A stretch of DNA of 64,000 bases from Planctomycetota bacterium (GTDB lineage: Bacteria; Planctomycetota; Phycisphaerae; Phycisphaerales; Phycisphaeraceae): contig JAIOPN010000026.1 of assembly GCA_021413865.1 (NCBI GenBank), forward strand, positions 38,846 through 102,845, written 5' to 3'. This document shows positions 1 to 9,150 of the stretch, in pieces (position 1 is the stretch's first letter; each line of letters begins with the position of its first letter). Both the position numbers and the translations under genes were made by a program. The notes beneath the pieces are model-generated. The model saw only the letters and a program-made list of their open reading frames with translations. It searched no databases and was not told the origin of the DNA.

Positions 1-283
1 GCACGCCGATCCCGCAGATCATGTCGTACTTCACGCTGCCGTCGGCGAGTTCGACGAGGGGACCGGCGCCGAAGCCGCTGCCCAGGTAAGGGAAGTAGAG
101 ACCGCCGCCGCGCACCTTGGTGAAGTCGGCCAGTGCCTGTTCGTAGGTGACTTTGCGTTCGGGGTCGCCGGGCCGAGGGCGGTTGAGTTGACGTTGATGA
201 TCCGCCGCTGTGTCGAGCAACAGCCGCCGCGCCTCGGCGAGGCGCGGGTCGTTGCGGAAGTTGTCGGCGGCGAGCGGTTTCAC
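1..283 (-). CDS. Class III aminotransferase, N-terminal fragment (runs off window)
   Basis: Only the first 94 codons are in the window. They contain a GGGLYFPYLGSGFGAGPLVE stretch followed by LADGSVKYDMICGIGV. This is the N-terminal substrate/cofactor-loop signature of pyridoxal-phosphate fold-type I (class III) aminotransferases of the ornithine/lysine transaminase group. The catalytic lysine lies beyond the edge, so the substrate cannot be assigned. The GTG at 281-283 is chosen as start because a GGAG lies about 9 nt upstream and no ATG precedes the conserved part. It follows the M20 hydrolase gene by 21 bp on the same strand, so the two are probably co-transcribed. Confidence 0.72.
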   Translation of the reverse strand, partial: MKPLAADNFRNDPRLAEARRLLLDTAADHQRQLNRPRPGDPERKVTYEQALADFTKVRGGGLYFPYLGSGFGAGPLVELADGSVKYDMICGIGV

Positions 284-304
284 GGTCGGGTCTCCGTGCC
301 TCTC

Positions 305-1558
305 TTATCGGCTGGAGGGCGGCTCGGGGTTCCGGGCGTTTCGCGGTAGCGGGGGCAGGTCGCCCGCGGCCAGCCTGACGAGCAGCAGAGCGCTGAGCCT
401 GGCACGCTCCACGAGGCTGTCGGTGAGGAGGAACTCATCGTTGCTGTGGATCGCGCCGCCACGCACGCCCAGGGTGTCGATGTTGGGCAGGCCGGCGGCG
501 GCGAGCTTGTTGCCGTCACACACGCCGCCGGTGGGCAGGAAGCGGATGTCGATGCCGAGCTGCCGGCCGCAATCGGCCAGGTAATCAGGCAGCGGCATGG
601 CGGAGGCGAGCGTCTTGGGCGGGGAGTTGAAGCCGCCATGCAGCGCGGCGGTGTAGCCGTCGCGGGCTGAGATGTCGGCGACGATATCGTCGATGCAGCG
701 GCGGACGTGCTGCATCGATTCGGCGTCGTCCACGCGCGTGTTGAACCGGACGATCGCCAGGTCCGGCACGACGTTGACCGCCGAGCCCCCCTCGATGCGG
801 GCGACGTTGACCGTGATGCCTTTCAGCTCGCGGCCCAAGGCGTCGAGCATCCGCGCGGCGGTCGCGGCGGCGATGACGGCGTTGCGGCCGTCGGAGATAT
901 TCCGCCCCGCGTGTACTGATCGCCCGCGCACCACCAGAGAAAAATTCCCCGACCCGCGCCGGTCGCCCGCGAGCGTTCCAGCCTCATCCAAAGCCGGCTC
1001 GAACAACAACCCAAGGTCGTTCCGGCTCGCCGCCTCGCGCAGCAGCGGAAGAGAAGAGGGCGAGCCTATCTCCTCGTCGGGCGTGATGAGCACTTCCCAG
1101 CCGAGATTCCCCGCGAACGGGCTGCGCTCGAGCGTCTCGAGTGCGGCGAGCATGACGGCGATGCCGCCTTTGGCATCGGTGACGCCCGGGCCGCGCAGCC
1201 GATCGGAGGTGACGCGCTCGACGCGTTGGAACGTTGAGGAGGTGGGATAGACCGTGTCCATATGGATGCAGAGCAGCACGTGCGGCCGGGCGTGCAGATG
1301 TTTCACCACCGACAGAGCGTGGCCGACGGGAACGGATACGGTGCCGCCCGCGGCATCGACGCGCTCGTGGGGCGGCAGATCGACCAGGGTCGTCTCGCCG
1401 CCCAGTGGGGCGAACGCATCACGCAAAAGCTCGGCCTGGCGCGCAAGGCCCGCGAGGTTGTCCGCAGCCGTGTTGGTGTTCGCCCAGGACTCCACCAGGC
1501 CGCGCAGGCGGTCGCCCTGCGAGTTGAGATATTTGAGATGATCGGTGAAGTTGGCCAT
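305..1558 (-). CDS. M20-family metallo-hydrolase (carboxypeptidase G2-like)
   Basis: 417 residues, full length for the family. Two-zinc M20 landmarks are in order: HMD (about 99-101), RGPGVTDAKGG (metal-bridging Asp about 128), TPDEEIGSP (general base and ligand Glu about 162-163), a dimerisation-domain GRSVHAGRN, and a C-terminal AIHSND histidine ligand. The family hydrolyses amide bonds of N-acyl or glutamyl substrates; the exact substrate is unknown. There is no signal peptide when the start is set at ATG 1558. The frame stays open 46 codons upstream, but that stretch is low-quality sequence with no family similarity. The class III aminotransferase gene follows 21 bp downstream, which suggests that a released amino compound is then transaminated (inference). 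Confidence 0.85.
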   Translation of the reverse strand: MANFTDHLKYLNSQGDRLRGLVESWANTNTAADNLAGLARQAELLRDAFAPLGGETTLVDLPPHERVDAAGGTVSVPVGHALSVVKHLHARPHVLLCIHMDTVYPTSSTFQRVERVTSDRLRGPGVTDAKGGIAVMLAALETLERSPFAGNLGWEVLITPDEEIGSPSSLPLLREAASRNDLGLLFEPALDEAGTLAGDRRGSGNFSLVVRGRSVHAGRNISDGRNAVIAAATAARMLDALGRELKGITVNVARIEGGSAVNVVPDLAIVRFNTRVDDAESMQHVRRCIDDIVADISARDGYTAALHGGFNSPPKTLASAMPLPDYLADCGRQLGIDIRFLPTGGVCDGNKLAAAGLPNIDTLGVRGGAIHSNDEFLLTDSLVERARLSALLLVRLAAGDLPPLPRNARNPEPPSSR

Positions 1559-1705
1559 GGCGGTGTGCCGGAACGGTGATACACGGGGCGACACAGGATC
1601 ATCGGCGAAGAACGGCGGCGGGGACAGAGACCGCTTGATTTTAGAGGGCGTGGTTACGAAGAAATACAGACCCCGACGCTTCGGAAGACCTCGCATCGGG
1701 CTTGG

Positions 1706-3304
1706 CTACGAACCCATACGTCGAAAGAGGCGTTGGACCGCCGGAGATGCGCCGCGGAGCGTCACACGGCCCGCGAGCACGGCGGCAATCGTTGCCATGC
1801 CGCCGAGCTGCCCGATGGAGGGGATGTCGAGGAACCGCGTCCACGACGCGTCGCGCGCGGAGTCGAATCCGCGCATGTCCGCCTCGACGGTAACAGGCCG
1901 ATCGCTCAGCGCCGCCGCGAGGAGGCACCAGGGGCCCGCTCGCCCGCGGCCGTGGAGACAGGTCACACCTGGGGCGCCGTCGATGGCGGTCAGAAGTTCC
2001 ATGACGGCCTGTGCGTGCGGCGTGCGGTGATACGTGGTCGCGTACAAGTCGGGTCTGGTACGCGGTGCGGCGACGGGATGGACGGTCATCTGTCCGCTCT
2101 GAATTTCCACACGGATCATGGCCGGGGGTTGCGATGTGAACCTCGCCCGCGCCTCGGGCGTGTCGCCGACGACGTGGTGCAGCAGCGGGCCAAGCTCGCG
2201 TCGTGTGCGGCTGGGCGAGGCGAGGATGGGCCGCAGGGCTGCCTCCGCGCGGCGGCGCCACATCGCCTTGAAGCGCTCCGGCGCGATGGCGGCGGGTTTG
2301 CGCCGGCCCCACCAGACGAGCTGGTCGCGCAGGAACGGCCGTAGGATGAACGGCTCGGGGACGGGCAGCGCCCCCTCCAGCGCGAGGTGTTGGTGGAAGA
2401 AGCGGTACACGGCCTCACGCATCTGGGTGTTGTAGTTGTGCCCCGCGTCGAGGTGGACGCCGTCCACGCTGTTCTGTGCGCCGAAGAGCTGGTACACCCC
2501 GCGCACCTGGGGCAACTCGCGGTCGGGCACGTTTTTCGTCCAGTCGCCGGTGCAACTGCCAAGGAAGATTGGCCGTGGGGCGGCCAGCCGTGCCAACTCG
2601 ACGTTATTGGATTCGAGGCGGAGCAGCGGGGCGTTCTCGCAGACGCACCCGCCGTGGAAGGATTCAGCGACCATCACGATGGGGGCGGAGATGGTGATGC
2701 GGTCGTCGATGGCGGCGAGGATGAACGTCTGGGTGCCGCCGCCGGAGGCGCCGGTGACGCCGATGCGCTTGCGGTCGATGCGCGGCAGGGTGAGCAGGAA
2801 ATCCAGGGCGCGGAGGCTGTTCCACGTCTGTAGGCCCATGAGGGAGAGCCCCCAGTGCGGGTCGTCGAGCGCGGCGTGGGGGAGCTGGCAGGAGTCGCCG
2901 TAGCCGACCATGTCGTAGGAGAAGACGGCCGCGCCCATGGCGGCGAGGTTGAGGCAGCGCGCGATGATGCTGCCGATCTCGGGGATGTCCTGGAGGCGTC
3001 CCTGGGGCCAGTGGCCGTGCGGGCAGAGGATGCCGGCGAGGCGCTTCTTGGCCTTTGCGGGTCGGAAGAGATTCCCGGTGACGAAATACCCGGGCAGTGA
3101 TTCGAAGGCGACCTTTTCGGCCAGGATGCCCTGCGTCTCGACACCGCCGAAGATGCGGGCCATGAGCGGTGTGCGTGCCGGCTCGGGGGCCAGGCCCATG
3201 CTCACGCGGGTGTGCTCGCGCAGCCACGCCGCGAAGGGCCTCCAGCCGTCGAGGGAGTCGAATTTTTTGGTGGGGATCGGGGTTTCGTAGAGGCTTGGGG
3301 GCAT
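1706..3304 (-). CDS. Alpha/beta hydrolase, acetyl-xylan-esterase-like, with extra C-terminal domain
   Basis: 532 residues. The alpha/beta-hydrolase core holds an oxyanion-type ILCPHGHWPQG (about 92-102) and nucleophile elbow GASGGG with Ser at about 187. A putative acid/His region lies around LDAGHNYNT. The core resembles the acetyl xylan esterase/dienelactone hydrolase branch that cleaves ester bonds on sugars or small molecules. About 150 residues after PFILRPFLRDQLVWWG do not belong to the core and were not recognised. No signal peptide is apparent, so a cytoplasmic location is likely. The ATG at 3304 is used because the upstream open frame (to 3526) overlaps the DUF6807 gene and is compositionally a shadow. 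It lies 25 bp after the DUF6807 gene in the same operon. Confidence 0.75.
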   Translation of the reverse strand: MPPSLYETPIPTKKFDSLDGWRPFAAWLREHTRVSMGLAPEPARTPLMARIFGGVETQGILAEKVAFESLPGYFVTGNLFRPAKAKKRLAGILCPHGHWPQGRLQDIPEIGSIIARCLNLAAMGAAVFSYDMVGYGDSCQLPHAALDDPHWGLSLMGLQTWNSLRALDFLLTLPRIDRKRIGVTGASGGGTQTFILAAIDDRITISAPIVMVAESFHGGCVCENAPLLRLESNNVELARLAAPRPIFLGSCTGDWTKNVPDRELPQVRGVYQLFGAQNSVDGVHLDAGHNYNTQMREAVYRFFHQHLALEGALPVPEPFILRPFLRDQLVWWGRRKPAAIAPERFKAMWRRRAEAALRPILASPSRTRRELGPLLHHVVGDTPEARARFTSQPPAMIRVEIQSGQMTVHPVAAPRTRPDLYATTYHRTPHAQAVMELLTAIDGAPGVTCLHGRGRAGPWCLLAAALSDRPVTVEADMRGFDSARDASWTRFLDIPSIGQLGGMATIAAVLAGRVTLRGASPAVQRLFRRMGS

Positions 3305-3329
3305 GGTGGGAGCCGCTGGAATAGGGGGA

Positions 3330-4262
3330 TCAGGACCAGGTGCGGACGAAATCGGCGTGGTGGTGTGCGATCCTTTCCTTGCCCGCGTCGCCGGGGTGGA
3401 CGAGCAGGCCGTAGCGGAGGGTAAGGGTCTGGCCCGGGTCGAGTTTGAGTTCGGCGGCGGGGTGTTCGGGGTTGAAGCAGCGCGAGCCGAACGGGTTGGC
3501 GGCGAACAGGCCGTAGCCGCGGACATGCCACTTGGCGCGCGGGCGGTTGTCGGGGTGGTCGAACATGGCGACGCCGACCTTTCGGCCGTTGACGAGGCCG
3601 GTGTAGTCCACCCAGTCGGCGGGCCTGCCCCAGCACTCTTTCTCGCCGGCCTTCCCGAGGCTGTTGGAGATAACGCCGCGTGGGTCTTTGGAGCGGGGGC
3701 CGGTTTCGTCTTTCTGCTCGTCCATACTGGTGGCGACGCGGATGGCGAATGAGCCCTCTTTAGTGTCGAGGAATGAAATCGACCGGTGGACCGGGCTGAG
3801 CGCGGAGCGCAGGGCGAAAGCGGTCGCGCCGCCGCCCAGGTCTGTGATGCGCCAGTGCGCCCGTTCGGTGAGCATCCGCTTGCCGTCGGGCGTGAGCCAA
3901 TCGTTGACGGCTCCGAAGGTGGCCTCCGCGCCGTTGCAGTTCGGCCCTGCGTCGAAAGCGCGGTGGAGGATGCGGCCCTGTTTTATGCCGGCGTCTTCTG
4001 CCCAGAAATCAGTGAACGGCTCGCCGGGGTACGCGACCTCCCCGTGCGTGAAGTGCAGGCCGCGGTGATGCGGGTGGTCGTGCATCTCATCGGGCGCGTC
4101 GGCCGTGTTGGGGAACGCGCGCGTCACAGGGTCGCCCAACGGGCCGATCACGGGCCAGAAGTGCGGTTTGAAGAAGGCGGCGGCGAAGCGGTAGTTCGTC
4201 AGCGGTCTGCCGTCGCGCAAGATGCGGAGCTGGTCGGCTTCGTGTGCGATGGAGAGCGTCAT
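3330..4262 (-). CDS. DUF6807 (PmoA-annotated) family protein
   Basis: 310 residues. A histidine-rich segment DEMHDHPHHRGLHFTHGEV near residue 60 and the WVDYTGLVNGRKVGVAMFDH region mark the DUF6807 family. That family is widely annotated as methane oxygenase PmoA but is soluble and unrelated to membrane particulate methane monooxygenase. It is common in planctomycetes near carbohydrate and ester catabolism genes; its biochemical role is unknown. Its ATG at 4262 overlaps the TGA of the upstream hydrolase gene by 4 bp (ATGA), indicating translational coupling. It sits between two alpha/beta hydrolases, which suggests a part in the same degradative pathway. Confidence 0.75.
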   Translation of the reverse strand: MTLSIAHEADQLRILRDGRPLTNYRFAAAFFKPHFWPVIGPLGDPVTRAFPNTADAPDEMHDHPHHRGLHFTHGEVAYPGEPFTDFWAEDAGIKQGRILHRAFDAGPNCNGAEATFGAVNDWLTPDGKRMLTERAHWRITDLGGGATAFALRSALSPVHRSISFLDTKEGSFAIRVATSMDEQKDETGPRSKDPRGVISNSLGKAGEKECWGRPADWVDYTGLVNGRKVGVAMFDHPDNRPRAKWHVRGYGLFAANPFGSRCFNPEHPAAELKLDPGQTLTLRYGLLVHPGDAGKERIAHHHADFVRTWS

Positions 4263-5296
4263 CGGTTGCTCCGTGCGGGGGCGTTCTCGTTCAGGCGGTC
4301 GAGCATCCAGGGGATGCTCTTGTCGCACTTGATGACGTGGCCGCCGTCGTGGACCTCAATGCCCAGGTGCGATTTCGGTTTCTTGAAGAGCGTATAGATG
4401 CGGCGCAGCTCGCGCACATTCGCCAGGGCGTCGGCGGTGGGGAAGGAGTCGTCGGCGGTGCCCGAGTCGAGGAAGAGCGGGCGCGGCGCGGTGAGCGCGG
4501 CGATGTCGGCGTGCTCGAAGTGCAGCGCCAGGTCGCGCAGGTGGCCGCAGGTGCAGTGCGGGCGGTCGAGGAAGGTGTGCAGGTGGGAGGTGATGTACCC
4601 GCAGACGCAGGCGGCGCGGACGCGCGGGTCGAGGGCGGAGAGGAAGGCGGTCATCTCGCCGCCGAGGGAGAGCCCCATGACGCCGATGCGTTTCTTGTCC
4701 ACCGCCGGGAGCGTCTCGAGCAGGTCGATGGCGCGGACGAGGTCGTAGTAGCGCACGCCGATGAGCGTGTGGCCGAGCATGTTCAGGCCGTGGGTAAGGA
4801 CCTGGTAGTTGACCGGGCCGTCGGGGAGCTTGCGTTCGCCGAAGCCGATCTGGTCGGGGGCGAGGACGACGCAGCCGCGCTCGGCGAGCCTGAGCGCGAA
4901 GGCGTTGTAGATCGACTTGGGGTCGATGCACTCGTCCTTGCCGCCGGTGCTGTGGCCGTGGAGGCAGAGCACGGCCGGCGCGGGGAGCTTCACGTTCCGC
5001 GGGGTGAAGAGCCAGGCGGGGACCTGGACGCCGGGCCGGGTGGTGTAAACGACGCGTTCCTTGATGTAGCGGTCGGTGGTCTCGACGACTTCGCGGCGGG
5101 GGCGGAGCGGCGCACGTGTTGCGGGCATGGAGCCGAGGATGCGGCGGAGCGTGGCGCGGGCGCGGCGCTGCCAGGCGAGAAAGGCGCGGCGCGACGAGAC
5201 CGTCATCGGGGATTGCCGCAATGACTGGTGGACGATGGAACGGTAAAGCCCTATGACTTGTCTGCCGTAGGGGTTGTCGGCGGCTTTGACGGCCAT
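4259..5296 (-). CDS. Alpha/beta hydrolase family protein (first gene of catabolic operon)
   Basis: 345 residues. AVLCLHGHSTGGKDE (about 108-122) is the oxyanion strand, GLSLGGE carries the nucleophile Ser at about 210, and a late DGGHVI supplies a candidate catalytic His. A cluster of cysteines (CVCGY...CTCGH) lies after the elbow and is unusual; metal binding is possible but unproven. The family covers acyl-sugar esterases and dienelactone hydrolases. The start is ATG 5296 with GGAG about 7 nt upstream; the frame extends further to 5374 without family features. The next gene begins inside its stop codon. It is divergent from the DUF1800 gene across 154 bp. Confidence 0.75.
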   Translation of the reverse strand: MAVKAADNPYGRQVIGLYRSIVHQSLRQSPMTVSSRRAFLAWQRRARATLRRILGSMPATRAPLRPRREVVETTDRYIKERVVYTTRPGVQVPAWLFTPRNVKLPAPAVLCLHGHSTGGKDECIDPKSIYNAFALRLAERGCVVLAPDQIGFGERKLPDGPVNYQVLTHGLNMLGHTLIGVRYYDLVRAIDLLETLPAVDKKRIGVMGLSLGGEMTAFLSALDPRVRAACVCGYITSHLHTFLDRPHCTCGHLRDLALHFEHADIAALTAPRPLFLDSGTADDSFPTADALANVRELRRIYTLFKKPKSHLGIEVHDGGHVIKCDKSIPWMLDRLNENAPARSNR

Positions 5297-5450
5297 TGGA
5301 AACTCCGGTGACGTGAATCCGGTACCCCGCAAGGCTTGGACAGGCTCGCATGTTTCCCGGAGGTATTCAAGCACGGCGGTGGTACGATGAGGCGATCCGG
5401 GCCGCTACGATCCACGGTCCTCGGTTGGGTTAAAGCTGAAAGGCGGCGTG

Positions 5451-8400
5451 ATGAATCCTCGCGACGGGCGGCGGAGTCGGACGGTGATTGTGCGGCGGGT
5501 ATTGCCTGTGGTCGCCGTGATGCTGGTTTTGATCACGACGAGCATCACGCTCGCGGAAGAGGGCGCGCCGGCTGTGAGCCTGGTCGCGCCGCAGACGACG
5601 GTCTGGCTTGACCACACGCAGGTGATCCCGTTCCGCGTCGCGCAACCGGCGGTGCGCGACACGACCCTCGATACAACGTCTGACAATCCCCGGGTGGTGG
5701 TGGTTCTGCGCCCGGCCACGGTGCTGCAGAGGCAGGCGCTCGGCTACCTGCGCGTGCGCGGCGTTGCGGCGGGGGAGGCGAAGCTTACGTTCGGTGGGCA
5801 GACGCTGGCCGTGACGGTTCGCGCCGATCCGGCGTCGGAGGCGAAGCCGTCGGCGCGGCTGGTCATCGTCGGGCCCACGAGCGGAGCGGCGGTCTGGGGC
5901 CGTGTGACGGTCGGTGTGGAACTGTGGAACCAGGGCGACCCCGACCTCACCCCCGACAAGGTAGTGCTGCAACTGCCCCACGGTCTCGTGCTCAAGCCCG
6001 TGAGCACAACGCCCGCCGGCGGTTCTCCGTGGTCCACCGCGCGGTTCGAGATCGACGTCGCCGCGATGCCCGTGGGGGCTACCCTGCTGACGGCCGCCGT
6101 CGGAAACACCGCGAGCACGCCGATCCAGCTCAACATCCTGCACCCCTCCGACGCAGCGCTGATCCAGGGCGAATGCGAGGCGACGCTCGACACCCCCCGC
6201 CCCGGGAAGCGCGGCAACGGCGGCCGCCCGCGCGTCGGCTCCAGCCCGCAGGCCTCGGGCGGGAAATTCGTCTCCTGTTATAGCGCCGATCCGCCCTGGG
6301 TCTTCCCGATCGAGGTGAAGGAACCGGGCCTTTATCAGGTGATCGTCACCGCCTCGGGCGATCCGGCGGCGGGGGCACTGCCGTCGCTGGGCGTGGTGCT
6401 GGGCGAGGGCGACCGCGCGGCGACGGCCTCGCGGCTGGTGGATTACCGCTGGCACCGCGTGGCGGTCGGCCGGCCGTTCGCGCTCAAGGCGGGGGCGCAG
6501 GTCTTGTCCGTGCGTTTCCTCAACGACTTCAGTGCCCCCGACTACGCCGACCGCAATCTCTACCTCGATCACTACGAAATCGTGCGCGTCGATGACGGCG
6601 CTGCGGCCAAACCCGCCGACGGTGCCATGGCGATGTCCATGTCCGCGCCCTCAATGACGATGTCGATGACCCCTGCTGCGGCGAGCATGATGGGTGGCGG
6701 CGGTTACGGCGACGACTCGGGCGAGGGTGACGTGCGCATCGCCTTTCAGCGTCCGTTGCACGGCATGCCCCTGCGCGGCGATCTGCTCATCGAGGGCGTG
6801 ACGTGGTCCCGCGACTCGGACCGCGCGGGTGCGCCCACGGTCTCGCTGGTCATCAATGGCAAACCGGTCATGGCGCAGCGTGCCCCCGACCCGCGGTTCC
6901 GCGTGAACCCCGGTTATTTCCATGCCGGTGAGAACACGGTGCAGATGGTCGCCCGGCTCGCCGACGGCACGGGTGGCGCGACGCCGGCGCAGACGGTCAG
7001 CGTCGATCCCGCAGCCGTGGAGGCAGCCCCGGCGCGGCGGTATCTGCGCTACGGCATCGCCGATGGGGCGTGGGGCGCATCGTTCGAGGGCAAACTCAGC
7101 GAAAAGGACCGTCCCAAGGGGCAGCCCGTTGGTTTCTTTGCGAGTAACGGCCGCGCGACGCTGCTCCTCCCTGACGACCTGGAAGGCCGGCAGGAGTTGT
7201 ATCTCGAAGCACGCGGTGACGAGTACGACGGCCCCACCGTCGCGACGGTCTATCTGCAATCCGGCGACGTCCCGGAAAAACAACTTACGACGTGGAAGAC
7301 CCACAAATGGTGGGACGACGCGAGGCTGGGTGAGTTCGACCTGCCGCGCGGGCCTAAGCGGCTGATCGTCGCCTTTGAGAACGACCTCTACCTGGAGAAG
7401 AAGGGCGACCGCAATCTGTACGTCAAGGCGGTGAGCCTGCGCGATCCCGCCCCCGAGAACGACGCCGTGCCCCCGACGGCACGCGTGCTCTACCCCGACA
7501 AGAGCGGGCAAGAGGTGTACGGCGTCGATGCGGTCGTCGCGGAGGCGTCGGACAACGACAGCCTTGATTGGGTGGACCTGGTGATCGACGGCAAGCGATT
7601 GGGGATGCAGCCCGATCGCGACCCGGCGCTCGGACGCCTCGTGTTTCCGCTGCTGACCCGGGCACTGCCCGAGGGGGAACACAGCATCAAGGTGCGTGCC
7701 CGCGACCGCGCCGGCAACCAGTCGGACTCGCAGGAGATCACGGTGGTGGTGCGGGCGTCGCCCCCCAGCACGCCGGGGCGGTACGAGCGGGCCGTGCGTC
7801 TGCTCGACCGTTTCGCCTACGGTCCCGACGCGGGCGAGCTCGCGGCGGTGCTGACGATGGGCGAGCGGGAATACCTCAAATCAAGGCTCGGCGCGTCGCT
7901 GGATGAGCCGGGCGAGCGTGCGGCGCTGGGTCGCGGCGCGGTGATGTGGCCGGCCGCGGGGGGGGAGTACGAAGTGGCCGTGCGCGCCATCCAGCACTTG
8001 GAACTGACGCCCAACCCGGTGCGGGCGCGGTTCGTGATGTGGGCGGAGAACCATTTCTCCACCTGGGTGCGCAAGACCGAGGGGTGGCGGAAGTGGGATG
8101 AGCACGCGGCGTTCCTGCGATTAGGAGTCGCCCCGTTCGTGGATCTGCTGGAGGCCTCGGCCTCCAGTCCGGCCATGCTCGTCTATCTCGACCAGCAGCG
8201 CAGCTTCGCCGGCCGGCTCAACGAGAATTACGCGCGTGAGGTGATGGAACTCCACACCCTGGGCGTTCACGCCGGCTATTCGCAGCAGGACGTCACCACG
8301 CTCGCCGGCCTGCTCAACGGCTGGACCGTCAGCGAGGAGGCGGCGCTCAACGGCCAGGGCTACCCGCTCACGTCGGTCTTCCGTTTCGACCCCACGCTCA

Positions 8401-9122
8401 ACGACGGCAGGTCGCGCAGCGTCATCGGCATGAAATTCGACGGCTCCAGCCCCGCTGGCCGTGAAGACCAGGTCCGTCTCGCCCTGGAGACCCTCGCAGC
8501 GCACCCCGGGACGGCCACGCACGTCGCGCGCCAGCTCATCGAGCACTATGTCGCCTGCCCCGCACCCGAGGCGATGGTGAGCGATGTTGCGGCGGTGCTC
8601 CTCCGCACCGGCGGCGACATGCGTGAGGCGCTCATGGCCATCGCCCAGCACCCCGGTTTCTGGTCCGCCGATCACGCCCAGCGGATGGCCCGGCCGATCG
8701 ATTATGCCCTGCGTCTTACCCGCACCACCCGCTCCGACGACGGGTGGCAGGTGTACGACTTCCTCCAGCGCAGCGGCATGGGGATGTTCGACTGTGTAAC
8801 CCCCAACGGCTACCCCGAGCAGGACGAACGCTACGCCGATTCCAACGCGATGCTCCAGCGGTGGCGGCTGGCCAAAGACCAGGAGTGGCCGCTGCTGACG
8901 CTCGTGCCCGGCTCATGGCGGTGGCGCGAGGGGGCCGACCGCTCGCGGTGGCTGCAGGACGTGGTGGATATCATCGCCGTGCGGTTGACGGGCCGGCCGC
9001 TCACCGGCGAGTCGAACGAGGCGGCGTTGCGCGTGCTCGACGCCTCGAAGGGTGACATGGACCGGCGCGTGATGGATTTGGGCGCATTCATCGGGGCGCT
9101 ACCCGAGGCTAGCCTGCGGTAA
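5451..9122 (+). CDS. Exported multidomain DUF1800 protein with carbohydrate-binding-like modules
   Basis: 1,223 residues. A hydrophobic signal segment spans about residues 15-37. Next come beta-rich Ig-like sequence and a CBM-like beta-sandwich (about 238-385, ending in an RNLYLDHYEIVRVDD motif). A Met/Ser/Gly-rich linker follows (about 389-422), then a second CBM60-like module (about 527-665, with WKTHKWWDDARLGEFDLP). A FN3/Ig-like domain (about 673-770) precedes the DUF1800 domain (about 778-1223), recognised from LLDRFAYGPD, MLVYLDQQ and NENYAREVMELHTLGVHAGY. DUF1800 proteins are exported and almost always paired with DUF1501; their biochemical role is unknown. The ATG at 5451 is preferred over the adjacent GTG at 5448. 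The DUF1501 gene follows after 28 bp. Confidence 0.85.
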   Translation: MNPRDGRRSRTVIVRRVLPVVAVMLVLITTSITLAEEGAPAVSLVAPQTTVWLDHTQVIPFRVAQPAVRDTTLDTTSDNPRVVVVLRPATVLQRQALGYLRVRGVAAGEAKLTFGGQTLAVTVRADPASEAKPSARLVIVGPTSGAAVWGRVTVGVELWNQGDPDLTPDKVVLQLPHGLVLKPVSTTPAGGSPWSTARFEIDVAAMPVGATLLTAAVGNTASTPIQLNILHPSDAALIQGECEATLDTPRPGKRGNGGRPRVGSSPQASGGKFVSCYSADPPWVFPIEVKEPGLYQVIVTASGDPAAGALPSLGVVLGEGDRAATASRLVDYRWHRVAVGRPFALKAGAQVLSVRFLNDFSAPDYADRNLYLDHYEIVRVDDGAAAKPADGAMAMSMSAPSMTMSMTPAAASMMGGGGYGDDSGEGDVRIAFQRPLHGMPLRGDLLIEGVTWSRDSDRAGAPTVSLVINGKPVMAQRAPDPRFRVNPGYFHAGENTVQMVARLADGTGGATPAQTVSVDPAAVEAAPARRYLRYGIADGAWGASFEGKLSEKDRPKGQPVGFFASNGRATLLLPDDLEGRQELYLEARGDEYDGPTVATVYLQSGDVPEKQLTTWKTHKWWDDARLGEFDLPRGPKRLIVAFENDLYLEKKGDRNLYVKAVSLRDPAPENDAVPPTARVLYPDKSGQEVYGVDAVVAEASDNDSLDWVDLVIDGKRLGMQPDRDPALGRLVFPLLTRALPEGEHSIKVRARDRAGNQSDSQEITVVVRASPPSTPGRYERAVRLLDRFAYGPDAGELAAVLTMGEREYLKSRLGASLDEPGERAALGRGAVMWPAAGGEYEVAVRAIQHLELTPNPVRARFVMWAENHFSTWVRKTEGWRKWDEHAAFLRLGVAPFVDLLEASASSPAMLVYLDQQRSFAGRLNENYAREVMELHTLGVHAGYSQQDVTTLAGLLNGWTVSEEAALNGQGYPLTSVFRFDPTLNDGRSRSVIGMKFDGSSPAGREDQVRLALETLAAHPGTATHVARQLIEHYVACPAPEAMVSDVAAVLLRTGGDMREALMAIAQHPGFWSADHAQRMARPIDYALRLTRTTRSDDGWQVYDFLQRSGMGMFDCVTPNGYPEQDERYADSNAMLQRWRLAKDQEWPLLTLVPGSWRWREGADRSRWLQDVVDIIAVRLTGRPLTGESNEAALRVLDASKGDMDRRVMDLGAFIGALPEASLR

Positions 9123-9150
9123 ACCCGGTGGGTTGGATGAGGATTCGACG

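Noticed and set aside
3330..4262. Particulate methane monooxygenase subunit A
   Set aside because: The PmoA name of the DUF6807 family is misleading; the protein has no membrane helices and no pmoB/C neighbours.
2387..5224. Long plus-strand open frames opposite the hydrolase operon
   Set aside because: They are reverse-complement shadows in very GC-rich DNA; the minus-strand proteins have clear catalytic motifs.
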